Source of the DNA: Hyphomicrobiales bacterium
GTDB lineage: Bacteria > Pseudomonadota > Alphaproteobacteria > Rhizobiales > Aestuariivirgaceae
Direction of reading: 5' to 3'
NCBI GenBank assembly: GCA_016710435.1
Contig: JADJVV010000001.1
Coordinates: forward strand, 3,308,501 to 3,372,500
DNA: 64,000 nt
Shown piece by piece: positions 57,399 to 64,000 of the stretch (position 1 is the stretch's first letter; each line of letters opens with the position of its first letter). The notes beneath the pieces are model-generated. The model did not search any database and was not told where the DNA came from. It was given only the letters and a program-made list of their open reading frames with translations. The position numbers and the translations under genes were made by a program.

Positions 57399-58021
57399 AC
57401 CAGCCGCACCACGGTCAGGCCTGCCACAGCGAGGAACAGCAGGCCTGCGCCGCGCCCGACCCAAATCGTCAGCGTCTTGTGGCGCCCCAGCGTTGCCGTG
57501 CCTTCCGACGTTGCCAGCCCGAGACTGCCATAAACCACGAGCTGACATAGCGCCGTGATCAGACCCATGGGCACGGCCTGGGCCCACACCGGGCCGAACT
57601 CAGGCCTGATGAACTGCGGATAGACCGCAGAGGTGAACAGATAGGCTTTGGGATTGAGCACACAGGTCATGAAGCCGAGATGAAAAGCCTTCCTGCTGTC
57701 GCGCGCTGTCGAGCCGTCGATGCTGTCCACCGTGATGGCGCTGCGCAGCAGCGTCCATCCGATCCACGCCATGTAGACCGCGCTCGTCATTAGGATCAGG
57801 GTGAGAAGCTGTGGTGCCGCCGCCACAATGGCGCTGAGCGCGAAGGCCCCGAACAGCGTGTGGAAGGCGCCTCCCGCCACCACACCGCATGTCGCCGCCA
57901 ATGCCCGCGCCCGGCCACCAGCGAGGCCGTTTGCCATGACGAAAAACATGTCCATGCCCGGCACGATGATGATGCCAAGCACCAGAATGAAATAGATCCA
58001 CAGGTTCTGCGCGTAACTCAT
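57395..58021 (-). CDS. LysE family amino-acid exporter
   Basis: A 208-residue integral membrane protein of the LysE/RhtB superfamily. Six hydrophobic segments are predicted. Family landmarks are IIIVPGMDMFFVMANGLAGG near the N-terminus (the conserved PGPxxx-type motif, here PGMDMF), GGRARALAATCGVVAGGAFH, and FMTCVLNPKAYLFTSAVYPQ in the second half. It should export an amino acid or derivative. ATG 58021 is chosen over the GTG three codons upstream. It is divergent from iolE with 212 bases between starts. Confidence 0.87.
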   Translation of the reverse strand: MSYAQNLWIYFILVLGIIIVPGMDMFFVMANGLAGGRARALAATCGVVAGGAFHTLFGAFALSAIVAAAPQLLTLILMTSAVYMAWIGWTLLRSAITVDSIDGSTARDSRKAFHLGFMTCVLNPKAYLFTSAVYPQFIRPEFGPVWAQAVPMGLITALCQLVVYGSLGLATSEGTATLGRHKTLTIWVGRGAGLLFLAVAGLTVVRLV

Positions 58022-58233
58022 GGGCGACACCCTTGGTCAATGGTGCTGACAGCAACTGTCAGCAACCGGACTGGACTGCTGCCCGGGAGCGCAAGTGGTT
58101 GCGGGCAGAGTTCTTTCCCGCCAGCGGGCCTCCGAGGCGAAATGCAACAAATTGCGCCCAGGCGCTGACCGGCAGTTGAAGCGCCCCCTGCCCTCGCCTA
58201 TTGGCAGTGCAAATTGCCCAAGGAGAATCCCGC

Positions 58234-59145
58234 ATGTCCGCCAAACTGAAAGCCAAACTCGGCATGTCGCCCATCGCCTGGTGGAACGACGACCTGCCCG
58301 AACTCAGCGATGACGTGTCGCTGGAGGAATGCCTGCGCCAGTCGCGCAGCGCCGGCTTCACCGGCATGGAAAAGGGCCGCCGCTTCCCCGAAACCGCAGC
58401 CGAGATGCTGCCGGTACTCAAGAAGGCCGACGTGACGCTCTGCGGCGGCTGGTATTCCGGCACCCTCACCATCGAAGACCTGGCGACGAACCAGGACCGC
58501 ATCATGCCGATGATCGAACTGTTCAAGGCCGTGAACGCGCCCTGCATCGTCTACGGCGAAGTGGGCCGTTCCATCCAGGGCGACCGCTCAAAGCCGCTGG
58601 CCACCAAGGCCAAACTCTCCGGCGACGAGATGAAATCCTACGCCCGCCGCATGACGGAGTTCGGCGAATGGTGCGCCGGACAGGGCATGCCGCTCACCTA
58701 TCACCACCACATGGCCGCCGTCGTCGAGACCGAGCAGGAACTGGACAGCTTCATGCATCACTCGGGCGCAGGCATCCCGCTGCTGTTCGATGCCGGCCAC
58801 ATGGCCTTCGCGGGTGGCGATGTGTTGCGCGTCATCGACAACTATCACAGCCGCATCACCCACGTTCACACGAAGGACGTGCGTATGGACGTGATCAAGG
58901 GCCTCGACCGCAGCAAGGAGAGCTTCCTCGACGCCGTCTACAAGGGCGCCTTCACCGTGCCGGGCGATGGCTCGCTGGACTTCGAAGCCATTGTGAAGAA
59001 GCTCGCCGCCTACGGTTACCAGGGCTGGTTCGTGGTGGAAGCCGAGCAGGATCCAAAGAAGGCCCCGCCCCTCAAGATGGCGCAGATCGGCGCCAGGGAA
59101 CTGCACCGCGTGCTGGGTGCCGCCGGATACGAAATCGTCTCCTGA
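58234..59145 (+). CDS. iolE: Myo-inosose-2 dehydratase (IolE-like)
   Basis: A 303-residue TIM-barrel (xylose-isomerase-like, AP endonuclease family 2) protein. It starts MSAKLKAKLGMSPIAWWNDD, typical of IolE, which dehydrates scyllo-inosose in inositol catabolism. LTYHHHMAAVVETEQELDSF, LLFDAGHMAFAGGD and ITHVHTKDVR carry the metal-binding His, Asp and Glu, and the end GWFVVEAEQDPKKAPPL is characteristic. No iolB, iolC, iolD or iolG is adjacent in this window. AAGGAG lies upstream. A bidirectional terminator follows. Confidence 0.88.
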   Translation: MSAKLKAKLGMSPIAWWNDDLPELSDDVSLEECLRQSRSAGFTGMEKGRRFPETAAEMLPVLKKADVTLCGGWYSGTLTIEDLATNQDRIMPMIELFKAVNAPCIVYGEVGRSIQGDRSKPLATKAKLSGDEMKSYARRMTEFGEWCAGQGMPLTYHHHMAAVVETEQELDSFMHHSGAGIPLLFDAGHMAFAGGDVLRVIDNYHSRITHVHTKDVRMDVIKGLDRSKESFLDAVYKGAFTVPGDGSLDFEAIVKKLAAYGYQGWFVVEAEQDPKKAPPLKMAQIGARELHRVLGAAGYEIVS

Positions 59146-59168
59146 TCGGGGGGCACGGACTTAAACAA

Positions 59169-59195
59169 AAAGGCCGGGAAAAATCCCGGCCTTTC
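59169..59195. terminator. Bidirectional intrinsic terminator between iolE and glycine-zipper gene
   Basis: An 11-bp stem (59169-59179 with 59184-59194) and AAAA loop. On the minus strand it is followed by TTTTTGTTT, on the plus strand by CTTTCTC. It lies between the convergent stops at 59145 and 59215. Confidence 0.85.
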
Positions 59196-59214
59196 TCATT
59201 CTGATCGCGTGGAC

Positions 59215-59547
59215 TTACCAGCTGCGGCAATCGTCGTAGGCTGCCCAGTAGTACTTGTCCCACTTGGAGCCCGAGTGCACCATGCCGAGGCCCGCACCGC
59301 CGGCCGCACCGAACACGGTGGATTTCTTGCCGCCCACAGCCGAACCGATGAGCCCGCCGACGACGCCGCCGACGATCATGTTCTGCAAGACCTTCTTGTT
59401 GGTCTTCTTGTTGGCGTAGTTCGTCGCGTAATTCTTGCAATAATGCTTGCTCTTGGCTTCGGCCACACCAGCCGTGCCAATCGCCACCGGCATCGCCAGC
59501 GATGCAACCATGGCCGCGCTCATGACTGTGGAAAGGATCTTCTTCAT
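59215..59547 (-). CDS. Glycine-zipper secreted protein
   Basis: A 110-residue protein with a signal peptide (MKKILSTVMSAAMVASLAMP, cleavage near AEAK). The mature part has a Lys/Asn/Tyr-rich segment (YCKNYATNYANKKTNKK) and a glycine-zipper hairpin (MIVGGVVGGLIGSAVGG, then VFGAAGGAGLGMVHSG), a membrane-inserting motif of YMGG/glycine-zipper 2TM proteins. Cell-envelope stress roles are common for this type. The end YYWAAYDDCRSW has the second cysteine. ATG 59547 has GAGGAGCAT-type sequence upstream. Confidence 0.78.
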   Translation of the reverse strand: MKKILSTVMSAAMVASLAMPVAIGTAGVAEAKSKHYCKNYATNYANKKTNKKVLQNMIVGGVVGGLIGSAVGGKKSTVFGAAGGAGLGMVHSGSKWDKYYWAAYDDCRSW

Positions 59548-59623
59548 GGATATGCTCCTCGCTGTTTTATCCAGTTGATGCACCCAATTAGCACTGCGAC
59601 TCTGGCGAAAACATGAACTCGGC

Positions 59624-59640
59624 GTTCATCTCCCGTTCAG
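59624..59640. repeat. Direct repeat GTTCAT/GTTCAG with 11-base period
   Basis: GTTCAT (59624-59629) and GTTCAG (59635-59640) lie one helical turn apart, 77-93 bases upstream of the glycine-zipper gene. ATGAAC at 59613-59618 makes an inverted repeat with the first copy. See also 45078-45093. Looks like a response-regulator or sigma-dependent element; unproven. Confidence 0.35.
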
Positions 59641-59697
59641 CTTCGCAGGGCCTGGGCTCTACCCCCGATAGAAACCATGCTCGCACATAAACCGGAA

Positions 59698-60597
59698 CTA
59701 TTCCAGCCGCGCCGGAAATCCGGGGGCGCGGAGATCGGTGCCGAGAGCGTCTTCCAGCAGCTTGGCGATCTGGGTGGATTGCGCAGCCCCGCCATAGACG
59801 GCCTTGCCCTTCATGAAGGTCTGGTTGGTCATGGAGGCAAGATCGAGCGGCACCCCGAACTCCTTGCCGAAGGCCATGGCGAAGCCCAGGTCCTTGAGCG
59901 CCAGGTCCATGGAGAAGGCGATGTCGTAGCTGCCGTTGAGGATAAGCTGCCCCTCCGTCTCGTGCACGAAGCTCGATCCGCTGGAGGCGGTGATGGCCTG
60001 CCAGGCCTGCCCCAGATCCAGGCCACCGCGCTTGGCCAGCATGAGGGCCTCCGCGTCCGCCACCAGATGGATGAAGGCGAGCATGTTGGTGATCACCTTG
60101 ATGATCGCCGCCGAGCCGATGGGCCCCATGTGGAAGATCTTCTTGCCGATCGATTGCAGCGCCTTGCGGTGCGCTTCAAAAAGTGCCGCATCGCCGCCGA
60201 CCAGCACGGTGATCTCGCCCCGCGCCGCAAGGTGCACGCCACCCGTCACCGGACATTCCAGCGTGCGCACACCCTTCTCCGCCGCGAGGCCTGAGAGCCG
60301 CACCATCTCGTCCCGCCCGTTGGTGGAATTTTCAAGCCAGGTGGAGCCCGGCTTCAGCGTGGCAAGGATTTGCCGGAGTACCTTCTCCGAAACGGCGGGA
60401 GATGGCAGGCAGGTGAAGACATGATCCACCTGCCCCGCCAGCGCCTGTGGACTCTCTGCCCAGATGGCACCGGCCGCGATGTGACGTTCCGCCAGGCCCT
60501 TGTCGATGTCATGCACCACGACGTCGAAGCCGTTGCGGATGAGGCTCATGGCCAGATGCCCGCCGAGATTTCCGAGGCCGATATAACCGTATTTCAT
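59698..60597 (-). CDS. Beta-hydroxyacid dehydrogenase (3-hydroxyisobutyrate dehydrogenase family)
   Basis: A 299-residue NAD(P)-dependent dehydrogenase of the 3-hydroxyisobutyrate/tartronate-semialdehyde-reductase family. The dinucleotide loop is YGYIGLGNLGGHLAMSL, the substrate-binding segment is CPVTGGVHLAARGEITVLVG, and the catalytic Lys167 with Asn171 lies in AIIKVITNMLAF. It overlaps the enolase-superfamily gene by 4 bases (ATGA), so the pair work in one pathway, probably oxidising or reducing a hydroxy-acid in sugar-acid breakdown. Exact substrate unknown. Confidence 0.87.
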   Translation of the reverse strand: MKYGYIGLGNLGGHLAMSLIRNGFDVVVHDIDKGLAERHIAAGAIWAESPQALAGQVDHVFTCLPSPAVSEKVLRQILATLKPGSTWLENSTNGRDEMVRLSGLAAEKGVRTLECPVTGGVHLAARGEITVLVGGDAALFEAHRKALQSIGKKIFHMGPIGSAAIIKVITNMLAFIHLVADAEALMLAKRGGLDLGQAWQAITASSGSSFVHETEGQLILNGSYDIAFSMDLALKDLGFAMAFGKEFGVPLDLASMTNQTFMKGKAVYGGAAQSTQIAKLLEDALGTDLRAPGFPARLE

Positions 60598-61790
60598 ACA
60601 TTCACCGGATGGTTGGTCATTTCAAGATGCAGGCGGTCGCCCGTGTAGGGGTGGGCCAGCGCCACCTCCTCGTTCAGTTCAACGCCAAGGCCCGGCTCCG
60701 TCGGAGGGATCACATAACCCTGCTCCCAGCGGATCGGCTTTTTCAGCAGCTTGGCGTAGAAACCGCCGAAGGTTTCGATACTTTCGAGAATGAGGAAGTT
60801 CGGCAGCGACGTGCCATACTGGATGTTGGCCGCCGCTTCGATTGGACCCGCATAGAGGTGCGGTGCGATCTGCGCGTAATTCACTTCCGCCATGCCGGCG
60901 ATTTTCTTGGCTTCCCAAATGCCGCCGACGCGCCCCAGCGCCATCTGCAAGATCGAGGCGGCGCGCAGTTCCAGCACCCGCCCGAATTCATATTTCGTGG
61001 TCAGTCGCTCGCCTGTTGCAACGGGAATGGAAGTGCCGCGCGCCACCAGCGCCATTTCCTCCGGCCGGTCCGGGGGTGTCGGCTCTTCGAACCAGAGCGG
61101 ATTGTAGGGCTCGATCTGCTTGGCAAAACGGATGGCGCCCGATGCGGTGAACTGCCCGTGAGTGCCGAACAGCAAGTCCGCCTTGTTGCCCACCGCCTCA
61201 CGGATCAGGCGGCAGAACCTGGTGCAAAGCTCCATGGATTCGAGCGACGGCTGGCGCGGGTCGAAGGACGAATATGGCGCCGCCGGATCGAACTTGATGC
61301 CCGTGAAGCCGAGCTTCACGTAGTGCGCGGCCCGCTCGGCGGATTGCTCCGCATTCCAGTAGATCGAGTCGTCCTGCTTCTTCGCCAGGTCCGGATAGAT
61401 GTAGGTGTAGGAGCGCAGCTTCTCATGCACCCGCCCGCCGATCAACTCGTAGATGGGCTTGTTGAGCGCCTTGCCGAGAATGTCCCAAAGCGCGATCTCG
61501 ATGCCTGACAACACGCCCATCAGGCTCACGTCGGGCCGGTGGGTGAAGCCCGAGCCATAGACCTTGCGCCACAGGCTTTCGATGTGGAACGGGTCCATGC
61601 CCTCCACATAACGGTGGAAGGTGTCCTCGATCATGGCCGTCATGGCCTTGGGGCCGAAGGTGGCGCAGTAGCATTCACCGTACCCCACGATCCCCGTGTC
61701 CGTGGTGAGTTTCACAAATGTGAAATATCTCCCACCCCACCCCGGGGGCGGATTGCCGACGATGAATACCTGGAGGTCCTTGATCTTCAT
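60594..61790 (-). CDS. Mandelate racemase/muconate lactonizing enzyme family protein (enolase superfamily)
   Basis: A 398-residue enolase-superfamily protein, similar to sugar-acid dehydratases in overall pattern. Lys166-x-Asp168 is in GFTGIKFDPAAPY. Glu235 (FEEPTPP) and Glu261 (ATGERLTTK) are metal-ligand candidates, and His311 (IAPHLYAGP) a catalytic base. Two canonical acids are not where expected: the first metal ligand position reads GTHGQ (Gly209) and the dyad position reads LQMALGRVGG (Ala284). From memory the GTHGQ form is shared with relatives, so it may be a distinct subgroup. The start MKIKDLQVFI at 61790 fits the family. Divergent from the GMC gene. Confidence 0.83.
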   Translation of the reverse strand: MKIKDLQVFIVGNPPPGWGGRYFTFVKLTTDTGIVGYGECYCATFGPKAMTAMIEDTFHRYVEGMDPFHIESLWRKVYGSGFTHRPDVSLMGVLSGIEIALWDILGKALNKPIYELIGGRVHEKLRSYTYIYPDLAKKQDDSIYWNAEQSAERAAHYVKLGFTGIKFDPAAPYSSFDPRQPSLESMELCTRFCRLIREAVGNKADLLFGTHGQFTASGAIRFAKQIEPYNPLWFEEPTPPDRPEEMALVARGTSIPVATGERLTTKYEFGRVLELRAASILQMALGRVGGIWEAKKIAGMAEVNYAQIAPHLYAGPIEAAANIQYGTSLPNFLILESIETFGGFYAKLLKKPIRWEQGYVIPPTEPGLGVELNEEVALAHPYTGDRLHLEMTNHPVNV

Positions 61791-61925
61791 GCTGTGCTTC
61801 CCGATTTTCCCCACATTGGCAAAATCAATCCCGTTCGGGAATGCCCTCCCACATCGCCGTGGCAACAGTTTTTTTCACCGCGACAACCCTTTGCCGCATC
61901 CCATTGTTGCGGCTACGCTGCCGCC

Positions 61926-63542
61926 ATGAGCACATTTGACTACATCATTGTCGGCGCTGGATCGGCTGGCTGCGTGCTGGCAGAACGTCTTTCCGCCAGC
62001 GGACGGCACTCTGTCCTCGTTCTGGAGGCCGGCGGCAGCGACATGCGCTTTTACGTGCAGATGCCGCTGGGCTACGGCAAGACATTCTATGACAAGTCGG
62101 TCAACTGGCTTTATACAACGGAAGCGGACCCCGGACTGAACGGCCAGCAGGACAACTGGCCCCGCGGCAAGGTCCTGGGCGGCTCTAGCTCCATCAACGC
62201 GATGGTCTATATCCGTGGCCAGAAGGCGGATTATGACGGTTGGCGCGACGCGGGAAATCCCGGATGGGGATGGGACGACGTACTGCCCGCCTACAAGGCC
62301 ATGGAAGATGTGGAAACAGGCAGCGACGCCTGGCACGGGCGCGGCGGCCCGCTGCACGTGACCGATCCCAGCAACGCCGTCCATCCAATGACCAGGGACT
62401 ACATCAAGGCCTGCGAAAGAGTGGGCCTTAGATACAACGCCGACTTCAACGGTGAAACCCAGGAAGGCGCCGGCGTCTATCACACCACCACGAAAGGCGG
62501 CATCCGCCTGAGCGCCGCCCGCGCCTTCCTGCGCCCCGCCATGAAGCGGAAAAATGTCCGTGTACGAACCAATTGCCTCGTGACTCGGCTCCTGTTCGAT
62601 GGCACCCGTTGCACCGGCGTCGAATACCTGCGCGATGGCGCGACGCGGCAAACAACAGCGGTACGCGAAGTGATCCTCGCGGGCGGCGCCGTCAATTCTC
62701 CGCAACTGTTGCAACTCAGTGGCATTGGACCCGCTGCCCTCCTCAGCCAGCATGGCATCGCCATGCGCGTGGACAATCCCAATGTCGGCCAGCATCTCGA
62801 GGACCATCTCGGCATCAACTACACCTACCGCATGAAGGTGCCGACGCTGAATGACGAGTTGCGCCCCTGGTGGGGCAAGTTGAAGGTCGGCCTGCAATAC
62901 CTGCTGTTCCGCACCGGCCCCCTCAGCCTCTCGATCAATCATGGCGGCGGGTTCTTCAAGACCAATCCGGCTTACGCGCAGCCGAACATGCAACTCTATT
63001 TCCAGGCCTTCTCCACGTTGAAGCCGAAGGTGGGGGAGCGGCCCATTCTCTCGCCTGATCCGTTTTCGGGCATGTCCATTGGCCTGTCGAATTGCCGTCC
63101 GACATCGCGGGGCTGGATCAACATCCGTTCGGCGGACCCGCGCCAGCATCCGCTGATTTGCGGAAATGCGTTCAGCACGGACAACGATATCGAGGAGATG
63201 CTCGCCGCCGTGAAGTTCATCCGCCGAATTGCCGACCAGCAACCGCTGAGGGATCTGATCGTGGAGGAACTGCGCCCCGGCCCGGCTGTGCAGAGCGACG
63301 CTGATCTCATCCATGACTTCAAGCAGCGCAGCGGTACGGTCTATCACCCCTCCTGCACCTGCCGCATGGGCCCCAATCCGAAGACGTCCGTGGTCGACTC
63401 GCGCCTGCGGGTGCACGGCATCCAGTCACTGCGTGTCTGCGATGCGTCGGTGTTCCCGAACCTCATCGCCGGAAACACCAATGCACCAGCCATGTTGGTG
63501 GGCTGGAAAGGCGCCGAACTCATCCTGCAGGATGCGCGCTGA
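61926..63542 (+). CDS. GMC family oxidoreductase (choline dehydrogenase-like)
   Basis: A 538-residue FAD-dependent alcohol dehydrogenase. The N-terminal FAD motif is YIIVGAGSAGCVLAERLSAS, followed by GMC signature 1 (PRGKVLGGSSSINAMVYIRG) and signature 2 (GGAVNSPQLLQLSGIGP). The C-terminal active site has VYHPSCTCRMG (His) and NLIAGNTNAPAMLVG (Asn). It resembles BetA and related dehydrogenases, but the substrate may be a polyol or alcohol. It is divergent from the enolase-superfamily gene (135 bases between starts), suggesting shared regulation. Confidence 0.9.
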   Translation: MSTFDYIIVGAGSAGCVLAERLSASGRHSVLVLEAGGSDMRFYVQMPLGYGKTFYDKSVNWLYTTEADPGLNGQQDNWPRGKVLGGSSSINAMVYIRGQKADYDGWRDAGNPGWGWDDVLPAYKAMEDVETGSDAWHGRGGPLHVTDPSNAVHPMTRDYIKACERVGLRYNADFNGETQEGAGVYHTTTKGGIRLSAARAFLRPAMKRKNVRVRTNCLVTRLLFDGTRCTGVEYLRDGATRQTTAVREVILAGGAVNSPQLLQLSGIGPAALLSQHGIAMRVDNPNVGQHLEDHLGINYTYRMKVPTLNDELRPWWGKLKVGLQYLLFRTGPLSLSINHGGGFFKTNPAYAQPNMQLYFQAFSTLKPKVGERPILSPDPFSGMSIGLSNCRPTSRGWINIRSADPRQHPLICGNAFSTDNDIEEMLAAVKFIRRIADQQPLRDLIVEELRPGPAVQSDADLIHDFKQRSGTVYHPSCTCRMGPNPKTSVVDSRLRVHGIQSLRVCDASVFPNLIAGNTNAPAMLVGWKGAELILQDAR

Positions 63543-63545
63543 GGC

Positions 63546-63818
63546 TCAGTGCCCCATCTCGATGCGGGCCAGGTCCTGCGGATAGACGGGTTCGACAATA
63601 TAGTGGGGAATGAGCGTCACGTAGGCTTCGCCATCGGCAATCACGCGGCAGATGTCCCCGGACACAGAAGTGACGCGGCCCTCGCGGCCATCCGGCACCA
63701 TCACCTTGTAACCGACGGTACACCAGTTGCTCGAACTCGGAGGAATATGAGGCGTGATATCGGCATGGGGCACCGCGGCCGCCGTTGCCATCATGTAAAC
63801 TGCCGCAAATTTATCCAC
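63546..63818 (-). CDS. Small secreted protein, unknown function
   Basis: A 90-residue protein. A short hydrophobic N-terminus (MDKFAAVYMMATAAAVPHAD) may be a signal peptide. The mature part has WCTVGYKVMVPDGREGRVTS and CRVIADGEAYVTLIPHYIVE, a small beta-rich module resembling SH3/KOW-like barrels, with two cysteines. GTG 63818 with GAGGCGG upstream is the chosen start; ATG 63794 is an alternative that would remove the hydrophobic leader. It converges on the GMC gene with a 3-base gap. Confidence 0.65.
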   Translation of the reverse strand: MDKFAAVYMMATAAAVPHADITPHIPPSSSNWCTVGYKVMVPDGREGRVTSVSGDICRVIADGEAYVTLIPHYIVEPVYPQDLARIEMGH

Positions 63819-63867
63819 TGAGCCGCCTCGTGAACGGTGATTTGCCCCGGCAACAGATTAAACGCCA

Positions 63868-64000
63868 TTATCGGGTCTTTGCAAGACCGCCGTCCGGCAC
63901 TTTCGCACCCCGCCGGAACTGGGTCGGACTGGTCCCCGCCGCATCGCGGAAGGCGCGCGAAAAATCAGAGAGCGTGGAGAAACCCGACGCAAGTGAAACA
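63868..64000 (-). CDS. AraC-family transcriptional regulator, C-terminal end (truncated by window)
   Basis: The last 43 codons before a TAA stop at 63868-63870 read as the second helix-turn-helix of an AraC-type regulator: VSLASGFSTLSDFSRAFRDA, then GTSPTQFRRG, which matches the GFxSxSxFxRxFRxxxGxSPxxFR consensus. The rest of the gene lies beyond position 64000. As a divergent or co-directed neighbour of the dehydrogenase genes it might regulate them, but that is not shown. Confidence 0.88.
   Translation of the reverse strand, partial: VSLASGFSTLSDFSRAFRDAAGTSPTQFRRGAKVPDGGLAKTR

Noticed and set aside
1..64000. CRISPR array, prophage, insertion sequence or biosynthetic gene cluster
   Set aside because: No regularly spaced repeats, transposase, phage structural gene or large NRPS/PKS gene was seen on either strand.

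Overview
This window reads as a stretch of ordinary chromosome from an alphaproteobacterium of the Hyphomicrobiales (Rhizobiales) type. The evidence is GC-rich coding sequence on both strands, the conserved block rsh-pyrE-acpS-lepB-rnc-era-recO, a plant-type glutamate-cysteine ligase, small families typical of the order (DUF1467, DUF3126, DUF4170, DUF2585, DUF3307), an Omp25-like outer-membrane protein and tandem BTLCP cysteine-protease genes. Species cannot be fixed from the sequence alone. No prophage, insertion sequence, CRISPR array or rRNA was seen.

Layout. 1-3 kb: end of a beta-barrel protein gene, yidD, and a lone choline-sulfatase gene (betC). 2.6-10.3 kb, minus strand: rpoZ with its own terminator, then the housekeeping run rsh, pyrE, acpS, lepB, rnc, era, recO, followed by methylmalonyl-CoA epimerase and a DUF1467 protein. 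10.4-16 kb: a methyltransferase-like membrane protein, tRNA-Leu(GAG), two tandem secreted BTLCP proteases, an XRE regulator with a degenerate S24-like half, a small helix-turn-helix protein, a gamma-carbonic anhydrase homologue and cysE. 16-21 kb: amidohydrolase, alpha/beta hydrolase, zinc-finger protein, YcaQ-like glycosylase, class III aminotransferase, tRNA-Leu(TAA). 21-28.4 kb is rich in signalling: a Popeye-like membrane protein with a cyclic-nucleotide-binding fold, a FecR-domain protein directly upstream of a CHASE2 adenylate cyclase, and a PAS hybrid histidine kinase. 28.4-31.4 kb: CinA-like protein, sfsA-map-radC.

31.4-40 kb, minus strand: a molybdenum hydroxylase locus. The structural genes are in the order coxS-coxL-coxM. 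CoxL carries the form II motif AYRGAGR. The triad ends at a strong terminator, and the maturation genes coxD, coxE, two xdhC-type genes and a MoeA-like/MocA-like fusion follow. The second xdhC gene has a clear single-base frameshift. 40-53 kb: mixed metabolism and maintenance genes (PLP decarboxylase, rhodanese, gshA, rsmE, ubiA-pmbA-cysQ-like-DUF4170, ribF, MaoC hydratase, HAD phosphatase) plus a large secreted protein with propeller-like repeats. 53-64 kb: degenerate EAL membrane protein, omega-amino-acid transaminase, SIMPL protein, LysE exporter, iolE, a glycine-zipper protein, and a probable sugar-acid or polyol catabolic group (beta-hydroxyacid dehydrogenase, enolase-superfamily dehydratase, GMC oxidoreductase). 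The window ends in the C-terminus of an AraC-type regulator.

The items most worth a second look are the frameshifted xdhC gene, the Popeye-like protein close to a FecR/CHASE2 cyclase pair, the tandem BTLCP locus with its altered regulator, the enolase-superfamily protein lacking canonical active-site acids, and the propeller-like secreted protein. I did not find a complete, clearly undescribed multi-gene system; most genes belong to known families.
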